A stretch of 64,000 nucleotides of DNA from Aestuariibius insulae (GCF_040783535.2 NZ_JBFONW020000003.1:62001-126000); one strand, 5' to 3'. Counted from the first letter of the stretch, positions 17,535 through 27,121 are shown. Notes: generated by a model from the sequence alone, not told the origin. Numbers and translations: made by a program.

Positions 17535-19169
17535 CTAGTCAAAAGCCTCTGCGACTACGAACCGTCTGAATGCGTATTGCATGGCAATCGTGGCTAAGCC
17601 TGTAATCAAGATCATCGTCAGCCAACCGGCCATACCAGGCAAGACCCACGTGGTCCTGAGCGTCATGAACGTAAAAGTTCCGACGCCAGCCGCCGCCGAT
17701 ACTGCGACGAGAATGATAACCATTTTCACTATGAACTCGACCACTGCACGACCGAGAAACTCGAAGTCCGCTCGGCCCATCGGAACGAGTTTTGCCGGGA
17801 ACAGCAAGAAGATCGTGTTCTCGACCGCATAAATGAGAAAGGTCAACGGGAGAGCAAACAGTGCCAGAGCCAGAGCAACGGGAGCAGTGAGACGGTCCTC
17901 AAACAGCAGGACGCTGACAATCATTGTGAGCGCAACGATATAGGCCAGAAGCACCTGAACCACGAGTTGGCCCATGCAGATGCGCCATGGGGCGATCGGC
18001 AACATCTTATAGGTTTCCATTCGGCTGAGGTCGCCGCGAAAGTCGCATATCAACGTGCGCGGAAGGATGAAGGCAAAAAAGAAGAGGAGCATCACCAAGG
18101 CCCGGTCGTCCGTGATCGGTATTCCGACTACCGCGGCAAGAGGTCCCGCGCAGGCTGCGACGACAATGAAGACGGCGATGACTTTCGATGAGTTGCGGAC
18201 GGCCTTGATGGCCTGGCGCCAGGCAATGGGCCCCACTCCTGCGAGCGTTGGAGCATTAGGGATCGAGCGAACCTCGATCCGCTCGGTGGCCCAGAACGAC
18301 CCGCCCTGCTTCATACGTTCCCAGCGATCACTTAGCCGGGCGTTGTCCTTCAGCGAACGCTCGGATGTGCGACCGTCGAGCCTGACGACCGCCCATAGTA
18401 GCGCGACATTGATGAGGACCGCCATGATGCCCCAGAAGGCCAAATGCGAAGACTGGGTTCTTGCCAGAAAGAGTTCGGTAAAAACGATATAGGGTATCAG
18501 GATGACGGTGCCGATCCAGGAGTGGCGCAACTCCGACAGAAGGTCGAATATAGTTTGGTCAGGGGCAGCCGCAGCATAGACGATGGCACCGACTGCAAAC
18601 ACGAATAGCACTGCCATTGAAGGCCATTTCAGCCGCGCAAGCCTGTTGCCCTCGAATGCCTGCCAGGCCATGCCCGCGGCTGCGCTGTTCAACTGAACAA
18701 AAAGGAGCGTCAGAAACGCGGCGAGAAAGGCTGTAAGCACTGAACCCGTTTGCGCTTGCGCGAAGGGTATAATGAGGGCGGCGCTCAGTCCGGCGCCGGC
18801 GGCATAGGCGATGAACTTATAGAGGATCAGATCGCGACGGCTGAATGGCCCGACGAAAAGGAAATTGATCTCGGTCGGCGAGTAATGAAACGAAGGCCCC
18901 GTCGTGAGGACCACCGTAAGCAGCGTCATCCCAAGTAGTCCAAGCGGCATGAATGTGCTTATTCGAGCATGTATAGCCTCTGGATCGAAACGAGCAATAT
19001 CGAGCAGCTCCGCGTTCGGAATGGTGTCTCTTGACGCGACCAGCAGCCAAACGATCCCGACCATTGCAAGCAAGAACAGCGCGCCGCGCAAGCTTATCAC
19101 TTGCATCAGGCGCAGACGGAGCCCACCGCGCATTCGCATCACGAGAAGCTTAAGAAGCGCTGCGTCCAT
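17535..19169 (-). CDS. ABC exporter membrane protein (putative)
   Basis: 544 residues with about a dozen hydrophobic segments (ALFLLAMVGIVWLLVAS, LGLLGMTLLTVVLTTGP, VIAVFIVVAACAGPLAAVVG, LALALALFALPLTFLIYAVEN). Early in the protein comes HYSPTEINFLFVGPFSRRDLI, a motif of the family often annotated as 'putative ABC exporter', in which the phrase about the intermediate size of the transporter domain is repeated in two halves; here CDFRGDLSRMETYKMLPIAPW is the second-half counterpart. It pairs with the ATPase gene three bases upstream (stop 19173, start 19169). Substrate unknown. Codon use looks slightly less GC-rich than in the flanking core genes. Confidence 0.8.
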   Translation of the reverse strand: MDAALLKLLVMRMRGGLRLRLMQVISLRGALFLLAMVGIVWLLVASRDTIPNAELLDIARFDPEAIHARISTFMPLGLLGMTLLTVVLTTGPSFHYSPTEINFLFVGPFSRRDLILYKFIAYAAGAGLSAALIIPFAQAQTGSVLTAFLAAFLTLLFVQLNSAAAGMAWQAFEGNRLARLKWPSMAVLFVFAVGAIVYAAAAPDQTIFDLLSELRHSWIGTVILIPYIVFTELFLARTQSSHLAFWGIMAVLINVALLWAVVRLDGRTSERSLKDNARLSDRWERMKQGGSFWATERIEVRSIPNAPTLAGVGPIAWRQAIKAVRNSSKVIAVFIVVAACAGPLAAVVGIPITDDRALVMLLFFFAFILPRTLICDFRGDLSRMETYKMLPIAPWRICMGQLVVQVLLAYIVALTMIVSVLLFEDRLTAPVALALALFALPLTFLIYAVENTIFLLFPAKLVPMGRADFEFLGRAVVEFIVKMVIILVAVSAAAGVGTFTFMTLRTTWVLPGMAGWLTMILITGLATIAMQYAFRRFVVAEAFD

Positions 19170-19172
19170 AAT

Positions 19173-19913
19173 TCATACGTCACCCCTCTCTTTTTCTTGT
19201 GTGATCGTGAAATACGCCGCTTCAAGAGCTGAATTGCTGTCGGATTGACCAAACTCAGCAAGGACATCGCTCATGGTGCCAAACCGGCGGCACTCGCCGA
19301 GATTCAGCACCATAAGATGCGTACACAAGGTCTCGAACAGGCTCAGAAGGTGCGAGCTGATGATAATAGCGGCCCCCTCGCTGGCGCGTTCGCGTATCGC
19401 CTGTTGAATGCTGCGGATCCCGTCGGGATCGAGCCCGGTCAGAGGCTCATCGAACAGAATAGCTTTAGGATTGTGCAGAAAAGCGCAGGCAATCGCCACT
19501 TTCTGACGCATTCCGCGTGACAAGTTATGAACAAGCGTGTCGCGCTTATGCGAAAGGGTGAAGGATCGAAGAAGCTCTTCGGCACTTTCCTCAAAGTCTG
19601 CGACCTTATAGGCGGCGGCCGTGAAGGCGAGGTGTTCCCAAACCGTCAAAGTGTCGAACAGCCTTGGATCGTCAGGAATATACCCAAGATTATGTTTGGC
19701 TGCGATGGGGGCTTTGACGATGTCATGGTCCGCGATCGAGAGGTGCCCAGACGTCGGGGGAACAATACCGCAGAGAGCACGCAACGTCGTTGTCTTCCCC
19801 GCTCCATTCGGTCCGACAAGTCCAAGGATTTGGCCGGGCGCTACGGTAAAGCTGAGATCTTTAACGGCCGCGAAACCGTTGTAGTGCTTGCTGAAGTTCG
19901 TGACTTTGATCAT
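19173..19913 (-). CDS. ABC transporter ATP-binding protein
   Basis: 246 residues. Walker A GPNGAGKTTT (~residues 34-43), Q-loop YIPDDPRLFDTLTVWEH, signature NLSRGMRQKVAIACA (SRGMRQ form typical of ABC-2-type exporters), Walker B AILFDEPLTGLDP, H-loop IISSHLLSLFE. It drives the adjacent 544-residue membrane protein. The C-terminal ~30 residues are acidic and unconserved. The two genes form a compact operon with the ATPase first. Confidence 0.88.
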   Translation of the reverse strand: MIKVTNFSKHYNGFAAVKDLSFTVAPGQILGLVGPNGAGKTTTLRALCGIVPPTSGHLSIADHDIVKAPIAAKHNLGYIPDDPRLFDTLTVWEHLAFTAAAYKVADFEESAEELLRSFTLSHKRDTLVHNLSRGMRQKVAIACAFLHNPKAILFDEPLTGLDPDGIRSIQQAIRERASEGAAIIISSHLLSLFETLCTHLMVLNLGECRRFGTMSDVLAEFGQSDSNSALEAAYFTITQEKERGDV

Positions 19914-20080
19914 TGATATTTGCTCGATAGGCGGTGCGCTGCCACATTAAATGACTGGCTTGGGTTCCAATACTGTTAATGTCGGGCATCAAGTTGAAAT
20001 ACCACCGCATATCGGCAGAGGGACCGCTTTGGCAGATTTTTCGGCCAGCACCAACGTCTGGCTTGTAGGGGGGGCGAGGG

Positions 20081-20191
20081 ATGAAAGAACAACCAGGATT
20101 TTCGGGTAGATGTCAGTGTGGCGCTATCAGTTGCACGGTTTCTGCTGGTAGCGGGAAGGCGGATGCTTGCTTCTGTGAGACATGTAGATGA
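20081..20191 (+). pseudogene. GFA-family (CENP-V/GFA zinc domain) N-terminal remnant
   Basis: A 36-codon frame from ATG 20081 carries both zinc-ligand pairs typical of the start of a GFA-domain protein: GRCQCGAISCTV and, after a glycine turn, ACFCETCR, then a TGA at 20189. Normal members run to ~130 residues, so only the first quarter remains. It lies in a decayed spacer and is not expected to be active. Confidence 0.6.
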
Positions 20192-20311
20192 GCAACCGGT
20201 CCTCAGCTGAATGTGCTGTGATGTGTTAATATGCTCAGTTGGCGATTGTGCTCGCGCAGTGGATGTCTCCGTTGACGCGCTACGGCGTAGCATCGGGCCA
20301 ATGTGCTGAAA

Positions 20312-20327
20312 ATCCGGTATGGGCCGT
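20312..20327 (+). repeat. Dispersed 16-bp intergenic repeat, copy 4
   Basis: ATCCGGTATGGGCCGT; one mismatch to copy 1 at 10531. It lies about 70 bases beyond the end of the MFS remnant. Confidence 0.55.
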
Positions 20328-20395
20328 TGGGCAGCGGCATCCGGACTTGTCGACCACCGGAATGTACGGCGCGATCTGGCGATCGACCAGTCAAC

Positions 20396-20762
20396 CTAGC
20401 AGCGGCCTGATGCTATGTTCCGCACGATGCCGGTGAGATGGAAAAAGAACATCGCTGTTGCGACCATGATCGGTCCTGGCGCAGGTGCAATGAGAAGGAA
20501 TAGCAGTGCCGCTGCCAGATTCATCCAAGTGGCCGGAGCGCCTTTTGAAAACACCCTTAAAGCGGAGGCACAACCAAACCGCCAACCACACCCCCGCCAG
20601 CTTCGATCGCCACTATCAGCCCATAGGCCGTCGCACCGGAGTTAAGACTTTCCTGAACGTGTAGAAAGAGCGCGATGAGCGCCATCTCGGCAAAGAAGTT
20701 CCAGAAGCCCGTGACCAGAACCAGCACACGCAATATCGGCTGGCCGATTATAAATCGAAAAC
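20396..20762 (-). pseudogene. MFS transporter fragment (EntS/MFS_3-like), frameshifted
   Basis: Minus-strand translation from about 20762 gives IIGQPILRVLVLVTGFWNFF, then EMALIALFLHVQESLNSGAT and AYGLIVAIEAGGGVVGGLVV, ending at a TAA at 20557. A shifted frame continues PATWMNLAAALLFLLIAPAP and GPIMVATAMFFFHLTGIVRN to a TAG at 20396. This is the second-half helix pattern of a drug/siderophore-type MFS protein, the same broad family as the intact gene at 29259. Both ends are missing. Confidence 0.65.
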
Positions 20763-21143
20763 GCTATGTTAGCTCGGGGCGCTAGGTATGGCAGGCAACG
20801 TTGCATCAAATCGTTGCGCACAGATACCGATATCTGCTTCGGGGAAGCTGCACTGCTGCAAAGCGACATTCGGTCAAGCTCGGCTAGGGCCGTCTTAGCC
20901 ATACAGACCTTGGCTCACGACCGGGATACCGCACTGACTGCGATAACCGCATCAAGCCCACTTTCGCCGATGCTGCAGTCTTGACGAACGACAGCTTCGA
21001 CGCCGCTCAGTATTGCCGTTGAGTGTTCCGTTTGACTCTAGATAAGCAACCGAGCGTGTTTTGGAAGGCTAGGGCAAACATATTGGCATGGTCGGAGTGT
21101 TCCATACGGCTGGCCCGCAGGAATGCAGTCTAGCAACATCGAG
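20763..21143. other. Spacer, nothing identified
   Basis: About 380 bases downstream of the corrinoid-type permease gene. Degenerate repeat-like words (20850-20890) but no gene, no clear terminator. Confidence 0.4.
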
Positions 21144-22190
21144 TTAAGCCCGCCGCCTCAGCAGCCAGACGAAGAACATCCCGCCTACCAGCCCGGTGAC
21201 GATGCCGATGGGTACTTCCTCGGGGGACATAACTGTGCGGGCGACGATGTCGGCCCAAACGAGGAAGATCGCGCCGACCAGCGCTGAGCCGGGCAAGACG
21301 CGTGCGTAGTCTCCGCCGACCAGCAAGCGGAGGATGTGCGGGATCATCAGGCCGACGAAGCCAATGATGCCGGAGAAGGCGACCATGCACCCCGTCAGCA
21401 GCGCGCCGACGACGAAAACCGACAGACGGAAGCGGGCGACGGGGATGCCGAGAGTGGAGGCGGTCTCGTCGCCGATGGTCATCGCGTTGAGGCGGCCGAC
21501 ATTCGCCACGAGCCAGAGCCCGGAGCCAGTGAGGATCGCTGCGGGGTAGAGAAGCTGATCCCATCGCGCTAGACCGAGGCCGCCGAGCATCCAGAAGACG
21601 ACCGTGTGTGTAGCACGGGGATCACCGAGAAAGATCAGCACATTCGCCGCCGACATGAGCATGAACGACACAGCGACGCCGACGAGGACCAAGCGGTCGG
21701 CGCCGGTGGCCCGCGCGAAGCTGGTCAAGCCGAGCACGAGGAGTGTCGCGGCCAGCGCGCCCGCAAAGGCCAGTAGCGGGACCGTGAGCGGACCTAAGAA
21801 GAGGCCGGTATGCAGCAGGGCCAAGATCGCGCCAAAGGCCGCGCCCGCCGAGATTCCGAGGAGGTGTGGATCGGCCAATGGATTGCGCGTCACCGATTGC
21901 AGACTGGCCCCGACCAGGGCCAGGCCAGCTCCTACCATCGCTGCGAGAAGAGCGCGGGGGAGGCGAATCTCCCAGACGATGGCGGCCTGGCCGGTCGTCC
22001 AGTCGGGGGTCAGCATCCCTGGCAACATCCGATCCGCCACAACACTCCAGACGGTGACGAGCGGCACCGCGACGGCGCCAAGGCTCACCGCCACCAAGAT
22101 TGACAGCACCAGCGCCGCTATTCCGGCGACCGTCAGCGACGGCATCGCCAGGGCTCGGCGGGCGGGGGTGGCGATGCGGCTTTCGGTCAC
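21144..22190 (-). CDS. FecCD/BtuC-family ABC permease
   Basis: 348 residues, about ten membrane helices. Family marks: VWEIRLPRALLAAMVGAGLA (~residues 72-91), LQSVTRNPLADPHLLGISAG, WMLGGLGLARWDQLL, IGFVGLMIPHILRLLVGGDY, and the terminal GIVTGLVGGMFFVWLLRRR. This is the pattern of vitamin B12, haem and siderophore importers. Last gene of an operon with DUF1636 protein, ATPase and binding protein behind a cobalamin riboswitch, so a corrinoid (or cobalt-containing) substrate is most likely. Its ATG lies in a four-base overlap with the binding-protein stop. Confidence 0.9.
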   Translation of the reverse strand: MTESRIATPARRALAMPSLTVAGIAALVLSILVAVSLGAVAVPLVTVWSVVADRMLPGMLTPDWTTGQAAIVWEIRLPRALLAAMVGAGLALVGASLQSVTRNPLADPHLLGISAGAAFGAILALLHTGLFLGPLTVPLLAFAGALAATLLVLGLTSFARATGADRLVLVGVAVSFMLMSAANVLIFLGDPRATHTVVFWMLGGLGLARWDQLLYPAAILTGSGLWLVANVGRLNAMTIGDETASTLGIPVARFRLSVFVVGALLTGCMVAFSGIIGFVGLMIPHILRLLVGGDYARVLPGSALVGAIFLVWADIVARTVMSPEEVPIGIVTGLVGGMFFVWLLRRRA

Positions 22191-23116
22191 GGCGCGCGGA
22201 ACGCTTTGGCGAGTGCCCTGATCGCGCCGATGTTGCGTGGCCCGGGCGTCGCCTCAACATAGTCGAGGATAACGAAGCGGTCATTGCGCACCGCCGACAT
22301 GTCGGCGAAAGCGGGGTTCTGCATCATGAAGGCGCGCTTCTGCTCCGCCGTCACCTCGCCGTAGTTCACGATCACTTCGGGATCGCGCTCCACCACCGCC
22401 TCCCAACCGACGGTTGACCAGCTCTTCTCGAAGTCGTTCATGACGTTCGTGCCGCCTGCTGCCTCAATCAGAGCGTTGGGCATAGCGTAACGACCGGCGG
22501 TGAAGGGCGTGTCCTCTCCGCTGTCATAGACGAAAACGCGCGGTGCCTCCTCCAATGGGGCGAGGTTCGCGAGGATCGCGTCCAACTCGTCGCGGTAGCT
22601 GGCTACCAGCGCCTCGGCCCGGTCCTCCACTCCGAAGATACGACCCAGGTTCAGGATGTCGGCATACATGTCAGCCATGCTGGCTGCTTCTTTGTCCATG
22701 ATGTGCGTGCAGCTTTCGGAAAGCTCATAAACCTGGATACCGAACGGTGCCAGGATCTCGGGCGTAACGTCCCCACCTACGCGCATGCCATAGTTCCAAC
22801 CGGCGAAGTAGAAGTCCGCGCCCGCGCCCACCAGAACCTCCTTCGTAGGGTATTTCTCCGCCAATTCGGGCAGTTCACCCACGCCCTCGCGCATGGCGGC
22901 GTCCAGGTTATTCCAACCGTTGATGCCGGTGAACCCGACCATGCGGTCGGTTAGCTCCAGCGCCAGCATCATCTCCGTCAGATTGACGTCGTTGGAGACT
23001 GCCGCCGTGGGCGCGGCATCGAACGTCACCTCACGATCGCAGCTCTGGACGGTGACGGGATAGGCGAAAGCTGGAGAAGCCAATGTGAGCAGCGCGAGGC
23101 AGAGGAAGGATCGCAT
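22187..23116 (-). CDS. Periplasmic binding protein of corrinoid/metal-chelate ABC importer (BtuF-like)
   Basis: 309 residues. Signal peptide MRSFLCLALLTLASPAFAYP, then a class III periplasmic-binding fold: VQSCDREVTFDAAPTAAVS, LTEMMLALELTDRMVGFTG, a long backbone helix near residues 150-175 (MADMYADILNLGRIFGVE), and VERDPEVIVNYGE. Compared with generic siderophore binders it has NDVNLTEMM and WNNLDAAM loops of its own. The ligand is inferred from the riboswitch as cobalamin or a precursor. It sits between the ATPase (17-base gap) and the permease (overlap). Confidence 0.87.
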   Translation of the reverse strand: MRSFLCLALLTLASPAFAYPVTVQSCDREVTFDAAPTAAVSNDVNLTEMMLALELTDRMVGFTGINGWNNLDAAMREGVGELPELAEKYPTKEVLVGAGADFYFAGWNYGMRVGGDVTPEILAPFGIQVYELSESCTHIMDKEAASMADMYADILNLGRIFGVEDRAEALVASYRDELDAILANLAPLEEAPRVFVYDSGEDTPFTAGRYAMPNALIEAAGGTNVMNDFEKSWSTVGWEAVVERDPEVIVNYGEVTAEQKRAFMMQNPAFADMSAVRNDRFVILDYVEATPGPRNIGAIRALAKAFRAP

Positions 23117-23133
23117 AGTCGGTTCCTTGAAGG

Positions 23134-23907
23134 TTAGAGATGGAAGGTCAGGTGCGCGTTGCCGCTGGGGACGAGGGTCTGGCGCTGAACGCGGACGCCG
23201 AAGGTCTGGGCGATGAGATCTTCCGTCAGCACTTCGCTCGGCAGCCCGCAGGCCAGCGGATGCCCTTCCGAAAGGACCAGCACCGTGTCGGTGTAAGTCG
23301 CGGCCAGATTGAGGTCGTGGAGCGAAGTAACGATGGTGGGGCCGAGGGTGCGAAGCATGTTCAGCACTCCCAACTGGTGCCGAATGTCGAGGTGGTTCGT
23401 TGGCTCGTCCAGGATCAGCAGGCGCGGCTCCTGCGCCAGTGCGCGAGCTACCATGACCCGTTGGCGCTCTCCGCCCGAGAGCGTGCCGAACATCCGGTTC
23501 GCGAAGGCCGCGAGGTCAAGCCGGGCCAAGGCCGCCCGCACGATCCGCGCGTCGCCGTCCCCGGCCGAGATCAACCCGCTGCGATGCGGTGTTCGCCCGA
23601 GGGCCACAATCTCCCCCACGGTCAGGGCGAAGTCTGCTGGCTGTTCCTGCAGGACGACGGCGATGGACCGGGCCACATCTTGGGCTGACATGGCCCAGAT
23701 ATCCACGCCATCCAGCAGTACCTGCCCGGTGGTAGGGCGCAGATAGCGGTAGAGTATGCGCAGGAGCGTGGACTTGCCCGCTCCGTTCGCGCCCACGACG
23801 CCTAGCACGTGTCCCGGCGCCACGTCGAAGGTGGTCGGGTGGAGCACGGTCGTACCGCGCCGCGGCGCCCAGCTCAGACCCTCAACCCGGAGGGCGGCAG
23901 ACCTCAT
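23134..23907 (-). CDS. FecE/BtuD-family ABC ATPase
   Basis: 257 residues. Walker A GANGAGKSTLL (~residues 36-46), Q-loop VLQEQPADFALTVGEIVALG, RTPHR typical of this family, signature TLSGGERQRVMVARAL, Walker B LLILDEPTNHLDI, H-loop VTSLHDLNLAA. The last ~40 residues (FGVRVQRQTLVPSGNAHLTF) are the usual tail of FecE/HmuV proteins. Drives the adjacent permease. Overlaps the DUF1636 gene by four bases, giving the order DUF1636, ATPase, binding protein, permease. Confidence 0.9.
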   Translation of the reverse strand: MRSAALRVEGLSWAPRRGTTVLHPTTFDVAPGHVLGVVGANGAGKSTLLRILYRYLRPTTGQVLLDGVDIWAMSAQDVARSIAVVLQEQPADFALTVGEIVALGRTPHRSGLISAGDGDARIVRAALARLDLAAFANRMFGTLSGGERQRVMVARALAQEPRLLILDEPTNHLDIRHQLGVLNMLRTLGPTIVTSLHDLNLAATYTDTVLVLSEGHPLACGLPSEVLTEDLIAQTFGVRVQRQTLVPSGNAHLTFHL

Positions 23908-24311
23908 TTGACCGGTCCCTCCTCAGAGACGTTCAGCGCCGCGGGGACGCGAACCAGTGTCGTGCGCCGCAGCTTCCCTGGACGCGCGGTCGAGGAATGC
24001 CAGCCATCGGCCGGATCACGGTACTGCCGCGCGACAACAACGAGATCGTCGATATCCACCCCGGGATCGATGTCGCCGAACAGATGTGTCGCCTTGGCCG
24101 TCGCGTGATACACTGCGGTGCAGGGCCGGTCGCAGCCCGCTATGCAAACCGCGCCTGAAATTTCGAAATCTTGCAAGACTGTCCTGCCTGCGATTGCAAG
24201 AACCGTGGGCAAACGGTCGATTAGTTCAAGGTCCGGGCGGCAATTGTTGACCTTGTGTCGGCACGATGTGCAGATCGTGATCTTGCGGGAATGGTGTTCG
24301 GTGACGTTCAT
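23904..24311 (-). CDS. DUF1636 metal-binding / ferredoxin-like protein
   Basis: 135 residues from ATG 24311 (an earlier ATG at 24350 would add 13 residues that look uncoded). Cysteines are arranged as ICTSCRHK near the start and VCIAGCDRPCTAVY in the middle, the pattern of DUF1636 and of thioredoxin-like [2Fe-2S] proteins. DUF1636 genes are repeatedly found in cobalamin-riboswitch operons of Rhodobacterales and Rhizobiales (known association); the molecular role is not established. First gene behind the riboswitch, translationally coupled to the ATPase. Confidence 0.8.
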   Translation of the reverse strand: MNVTEHHSRKITICTSCRHKVNNCRPDLELIDRLPTVLAIAGRTVLQDFEISGAVCIAGCDRPCTAVYHATAKATHLFGDIDPGVDIDDLVVVARQYRDPADGWHSSTARPGKLRRTTLVRVPAALNVSEEGPVK

Positions 24312-24429
24312 TTCGCCCTCCGCGAATACGCGGGAGCTGGCATCGGACATGCAAACCGGAGCGGGCGTCGCCCGTATGGACCATCATGACCTCCTGCCCA
24401 GACGCCCCGCCTGGTCGAATTGCGTTCAC

Positions 24430-24622
24430 GATGGCAGGTCTCCTGACTCGCGGGTCACGGCAACATCCGAACCTTCCCGGACCATATCGGTCCAGTGGTG
24501 TCCACGGGGTCGCTCGCCGCTCACAGTTGCGGGGGCAGTCACGGAATAGGTGCCTGATGGCTACGCCTCACCGTGTTCCCTTTTCATCCCTCCACCCTCG
24601 CGGGTCTCGGAAACCATCATAG
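24430..24622 (-). promoter_or_regulatory. Cobalamin riboswitch
   Basis: Read on the minus strand the element runs in standard order: GGTTTCCGAGACCCGCGAGG, a GAAAAGGGAACACGGTG box, the core TGCCCCCGCAACTGTGAGCG, then CCACTGG and GGGAAGGTTCGGATG, and the closing GAGTCAGGAGACCTGCC (B12 box region) ending near 24430. It lies about 120 bases before the DUF1636 start. When adenosylcobalamin binds, such elements normally shut off the downstream genes, here the DUF1636-ABC operon. Confidence 0.95.
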
Positions 24623-24832
24623 ACAGCGTCGCTGCGATTATGGGAGCGGTCAAGAGGAAGCGAAGCATGTTGACAAAAACATTGCAGTAAGTAGGGCGCG
24701 TGACGCCTTCCAGATATGATCCGAATCTGTTTCGCAAGGGTTGGCTAAGACCCTGTTACTCAATGATACCCGACCGCAACAGCTCCGAGCGCCACGCAAG
24801 GCTGCACCAAAGCAAAACCACACCATTCCCGC

Positions 24833-27121
24833 TTAAAACGTAACCTTCATGCCCGCCGTGATGGTTCGCGGCGCGCCGGGTTGGGCGTCGAAGATGAAGT
24901 TCTGGTTCGAGATGTACGTTTCATCGGTCAAGTTCTCGACGCGAACGAAGCCGGTCGCGGTGTCGTTAAAATCGTATTCAGCGAAGACATCGAAGCGATG
25001 ATAGGACGGAATGTCGTCGTTACCGAGATCGTCGATCTCGTTGATCAGATCCACGCTTCCGGTCACCGGGTTTCCGATCACGGTCGTTCGATCCAGGTTC
25101 AGAGACCGGCGGCTCGCCTCGTAGACGTAGCTTCCCCCTAGGGTCAGACCCTCGAACCTGCCTTCGTCGAAAGCATAGGCCATCAGTGCGCCGACCTTAT
25201 GGCGCGGCACGTCCGCAAGACTGGTTCCGGACGCTTCGTAGCCGCGGCTGATTTCTGCATCGATATAGGTATAGCTGAACTGCACGCTCAGGTTGTCGGT
25301 CAGCGCACCTGTTGCCTCGAATTCTACACCTTGGCTACGCCGCACGCCATCGTTGCGCGACAGTTCCAGTTCTCCTCCTGCCAAGGCTCGATCGATGTCG
25401 AGAGACTCGGGATCGAAGAATTGGATGTTCGTCTGCTCCTGCCGGAAGAGCGTTGCCGATGTCGCGAAGCGCCTGTCGCCCCATTCCTTCTTTACGCCCA
25501 GCTCGTACGTTTCGAATTCGATCGGTGGTACGGTGTCGCCGGTCAGAGGGTCGGTCTTAAGCTGCTCGGGTTCGGCGGCAATGCCGGTGGCGTAGCTTGC
25601 AAACAGTGCCGTATCCAGGCGCAGCCTATAGACCAGGCCTAGCCGTGCATTGATGTCGTCTTCATCGAACGTATCGATGTCGCCCGTGTCTAGGTTGGTC
25701 GTCTCGATCTCTGAACTGACATAGCCGAGCGAAGCCAATGCGGACACACGCGGCGAGAACGTGATCTGGTTCTGCGCGAAGATGGCAACGTAGTCCGCCT
25801 CAATGTCGCGGTTCACTTTTTGGTCGGCAACCAATCCGTCGCAGGTGCCGTAAACGGGCTTCGATATGCTGACCAAGCACGTATTTCCGAAGTCGGCGGG
25901 CGACAGAAAAAGTGTCGCGCTACGGGCGTCGCGGTTCTCCTGATCGGACTGGCGGACGTCGAGTCCGAAAGTCAATTCATGGGTCACCGTGCCGGTCCGC
26001 AGCTCGCCGTTGACGATGATGTCCGCAAAGCCCGCGCGGCGTTCCTGATCGCGAACTGTGATGTTGCGCAGGATCGTGTCACCCTCGACCATCGGGATCG
26101 TCGGATCGACGCCGATACCGCCGGGGAGCGAGAACCCCGCAAGCGCGCGATTGTCGTATCCGATCCCATCCAACGTTTGCTTTTCGAACCCGATCCGTCC
26201 AGTGACAGACCAAGTGTCGTTAAAGAAATGCTGAACGGTCAGAGCCAGCTGATCGTTATCGTTATCGTTTGGCCCCGCATCAGGTTCCGAAAAGTTGGTT
26301 GAGATATCGGTTACGATTTTACCGTCGATTACCGGGATGCCCCGGTCAAAGAAGGCGTTGCGCCGCGTTACTTCCGCCTCCAAGAGTACCGATGTGTTCG
26401 GCGTGACGTCCCAGCGAAGGCTCGGCGCGATCGCGTAGAACTCGTTGTCCACGAAATCGCGGAAGCTCTCACCTCCTTCCGCAACCGCGTTGAGCCGAAA
26501 GGCGAGCGATCCATCGACATTCAACGGCTGGGAGATATCGAGCGTCGTCCGTCCAGTGAAGTCCTGGTCGCTCAACTCAAAGGTCAGTTCACGCAAGGGT
26601 TCGTAAAGGGGGCGCTTGGTGACGACGTTGACCTGCGCCCCGCCGTTTCCGCTGCCGTAAAGCGCCGCATTCGGGCCGCGCACTGCTTCGATGCGCTGGA
26701 CCCGATAGGTATCGGTTAGACCGATTGTTCCTCTACGGGAGCCGTTGATTAGAATATCAGTCTCGAAGCCTCGGCTGATGATGCGATCGCGCGTACCACC
26801 AAAGCTGTTCCCGCGCGAGAAACCGGGGATGAAATCGGTCGCCTCGTCCAAGCGTTCGATATCAGCGTCCTCGATGATGTCCTGGGTGAGCGTCGTCGAT
26901 GCCGCCGGCGTGTCCAGTGCATCGGCATCAGTACGTAAGGAAGTCGAACTACCTTGCGCCCCGTAGCCTTCGATGGGCTCGAAGAACGTGCCGTAATACG
27001 CCTTCCCACGCAGCGTGATCGTACCCAATTCCACAGGTTCCGCCTGCTGCGCTATGGCAGCGGATGTCGACAGAATAGTTGTGGAGACAAGGATCGGAAG
27101 CGATCGGGAAAGAGATGCCAT
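24833..27121 (-). CDS. TonB-dependent siderophore-type outer-membrane receptor
   Basis: 762 residues, normal receptor length. Signal peptide up to ~residue 25 (STSAAIAQQ), a TonB-box/linker region, plug domain ~55-165 (TLTQDIIEDADIERLDEATD, DRIISRGFETDILINGSRRG, RIEAVRGPNAALYGSGNGGA, VNVVTKRPL), then a 22-strand-type barrel ending in phenylalanine (AGMKVTF). The plug signature fits the ferric-siderophore/ferrichrome receptor family. It is divergent from a PepSY membrane protein, a common pairing in iron uptake. It is transcribed toward, not from, the cobalamin riboswitch, so a corrinoid ligand is less likely although the neighbouring importer is close. Confidence 0.92.
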   Translation of the reverse strand: MASLSRSLPILVSTTILSTSAAIAQQAEPVELGTITLRGKAYYGTFFEPIEGYGAQGSSTSLRTDADALDTPAASTTLTQDIIEDADIERLDEATDFIPGFSRGNSFGGTRDRIISRGFETDILINGSRRGTIGLTDTYRVQRIEAVRGPNAALYGSGNGGAQVNVVTKRPLYEPLRELTFELSDQDFTGRTTLDISQPLNVDGSLAFRLNAVAEGGESFRDFVDNEFYAIAPSLRWDVTPNTSVLLEAEVTRRNAFFDRGIPVIDGKIVTDISTNFSEPDAGPNDNDNDQLALTVQHFFNDTWSVTGRIGFEKQTLDGIGYDNRALAGFSLPGGIGVDPTIPMVEGDTILRNITVRDQERRAGFADIIVNGELRTGTVTHELTFGLDVRQSDQENRDARSATLFLSPADFGNTCLVSISKPVYGTCDGLVADQKVNRDIEADYVAIFAQNQITFSPRVSALASLGYVSSEIETTNLDTGDIDTFDEDDINARLGLVYRLRLDTALFASYATGIAAEPEQLKTDPLTGDTVPPIEFETYELGVKKEWGDRRFATSATLFRQEQTNIQFFDPESLDIDRALAGGELELSRNDGVRRSQGVEFEATGALTDNLSVQFSYTYIDAEISRGYEASGTSLADVPRHKVGALMAYAFDEGRFEGLTLGGSYVYEASRRSLNLDRTTVIGNPVTGSVDLINEIDDLGNDDIPSYHRFDVFAEYDFNDTATGFVRVENLTDETYISNQNFIFDAQPGAPRTITAGMKVTF

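Noticed and set aside
24833..27121. TonB receptor considered as the outer-membrane B12 receptor BtuB of the riboswitch operon
   Set aside because: It is transcribed toward the riboswitch, not behind it, and its plug matches siderophore receptors.
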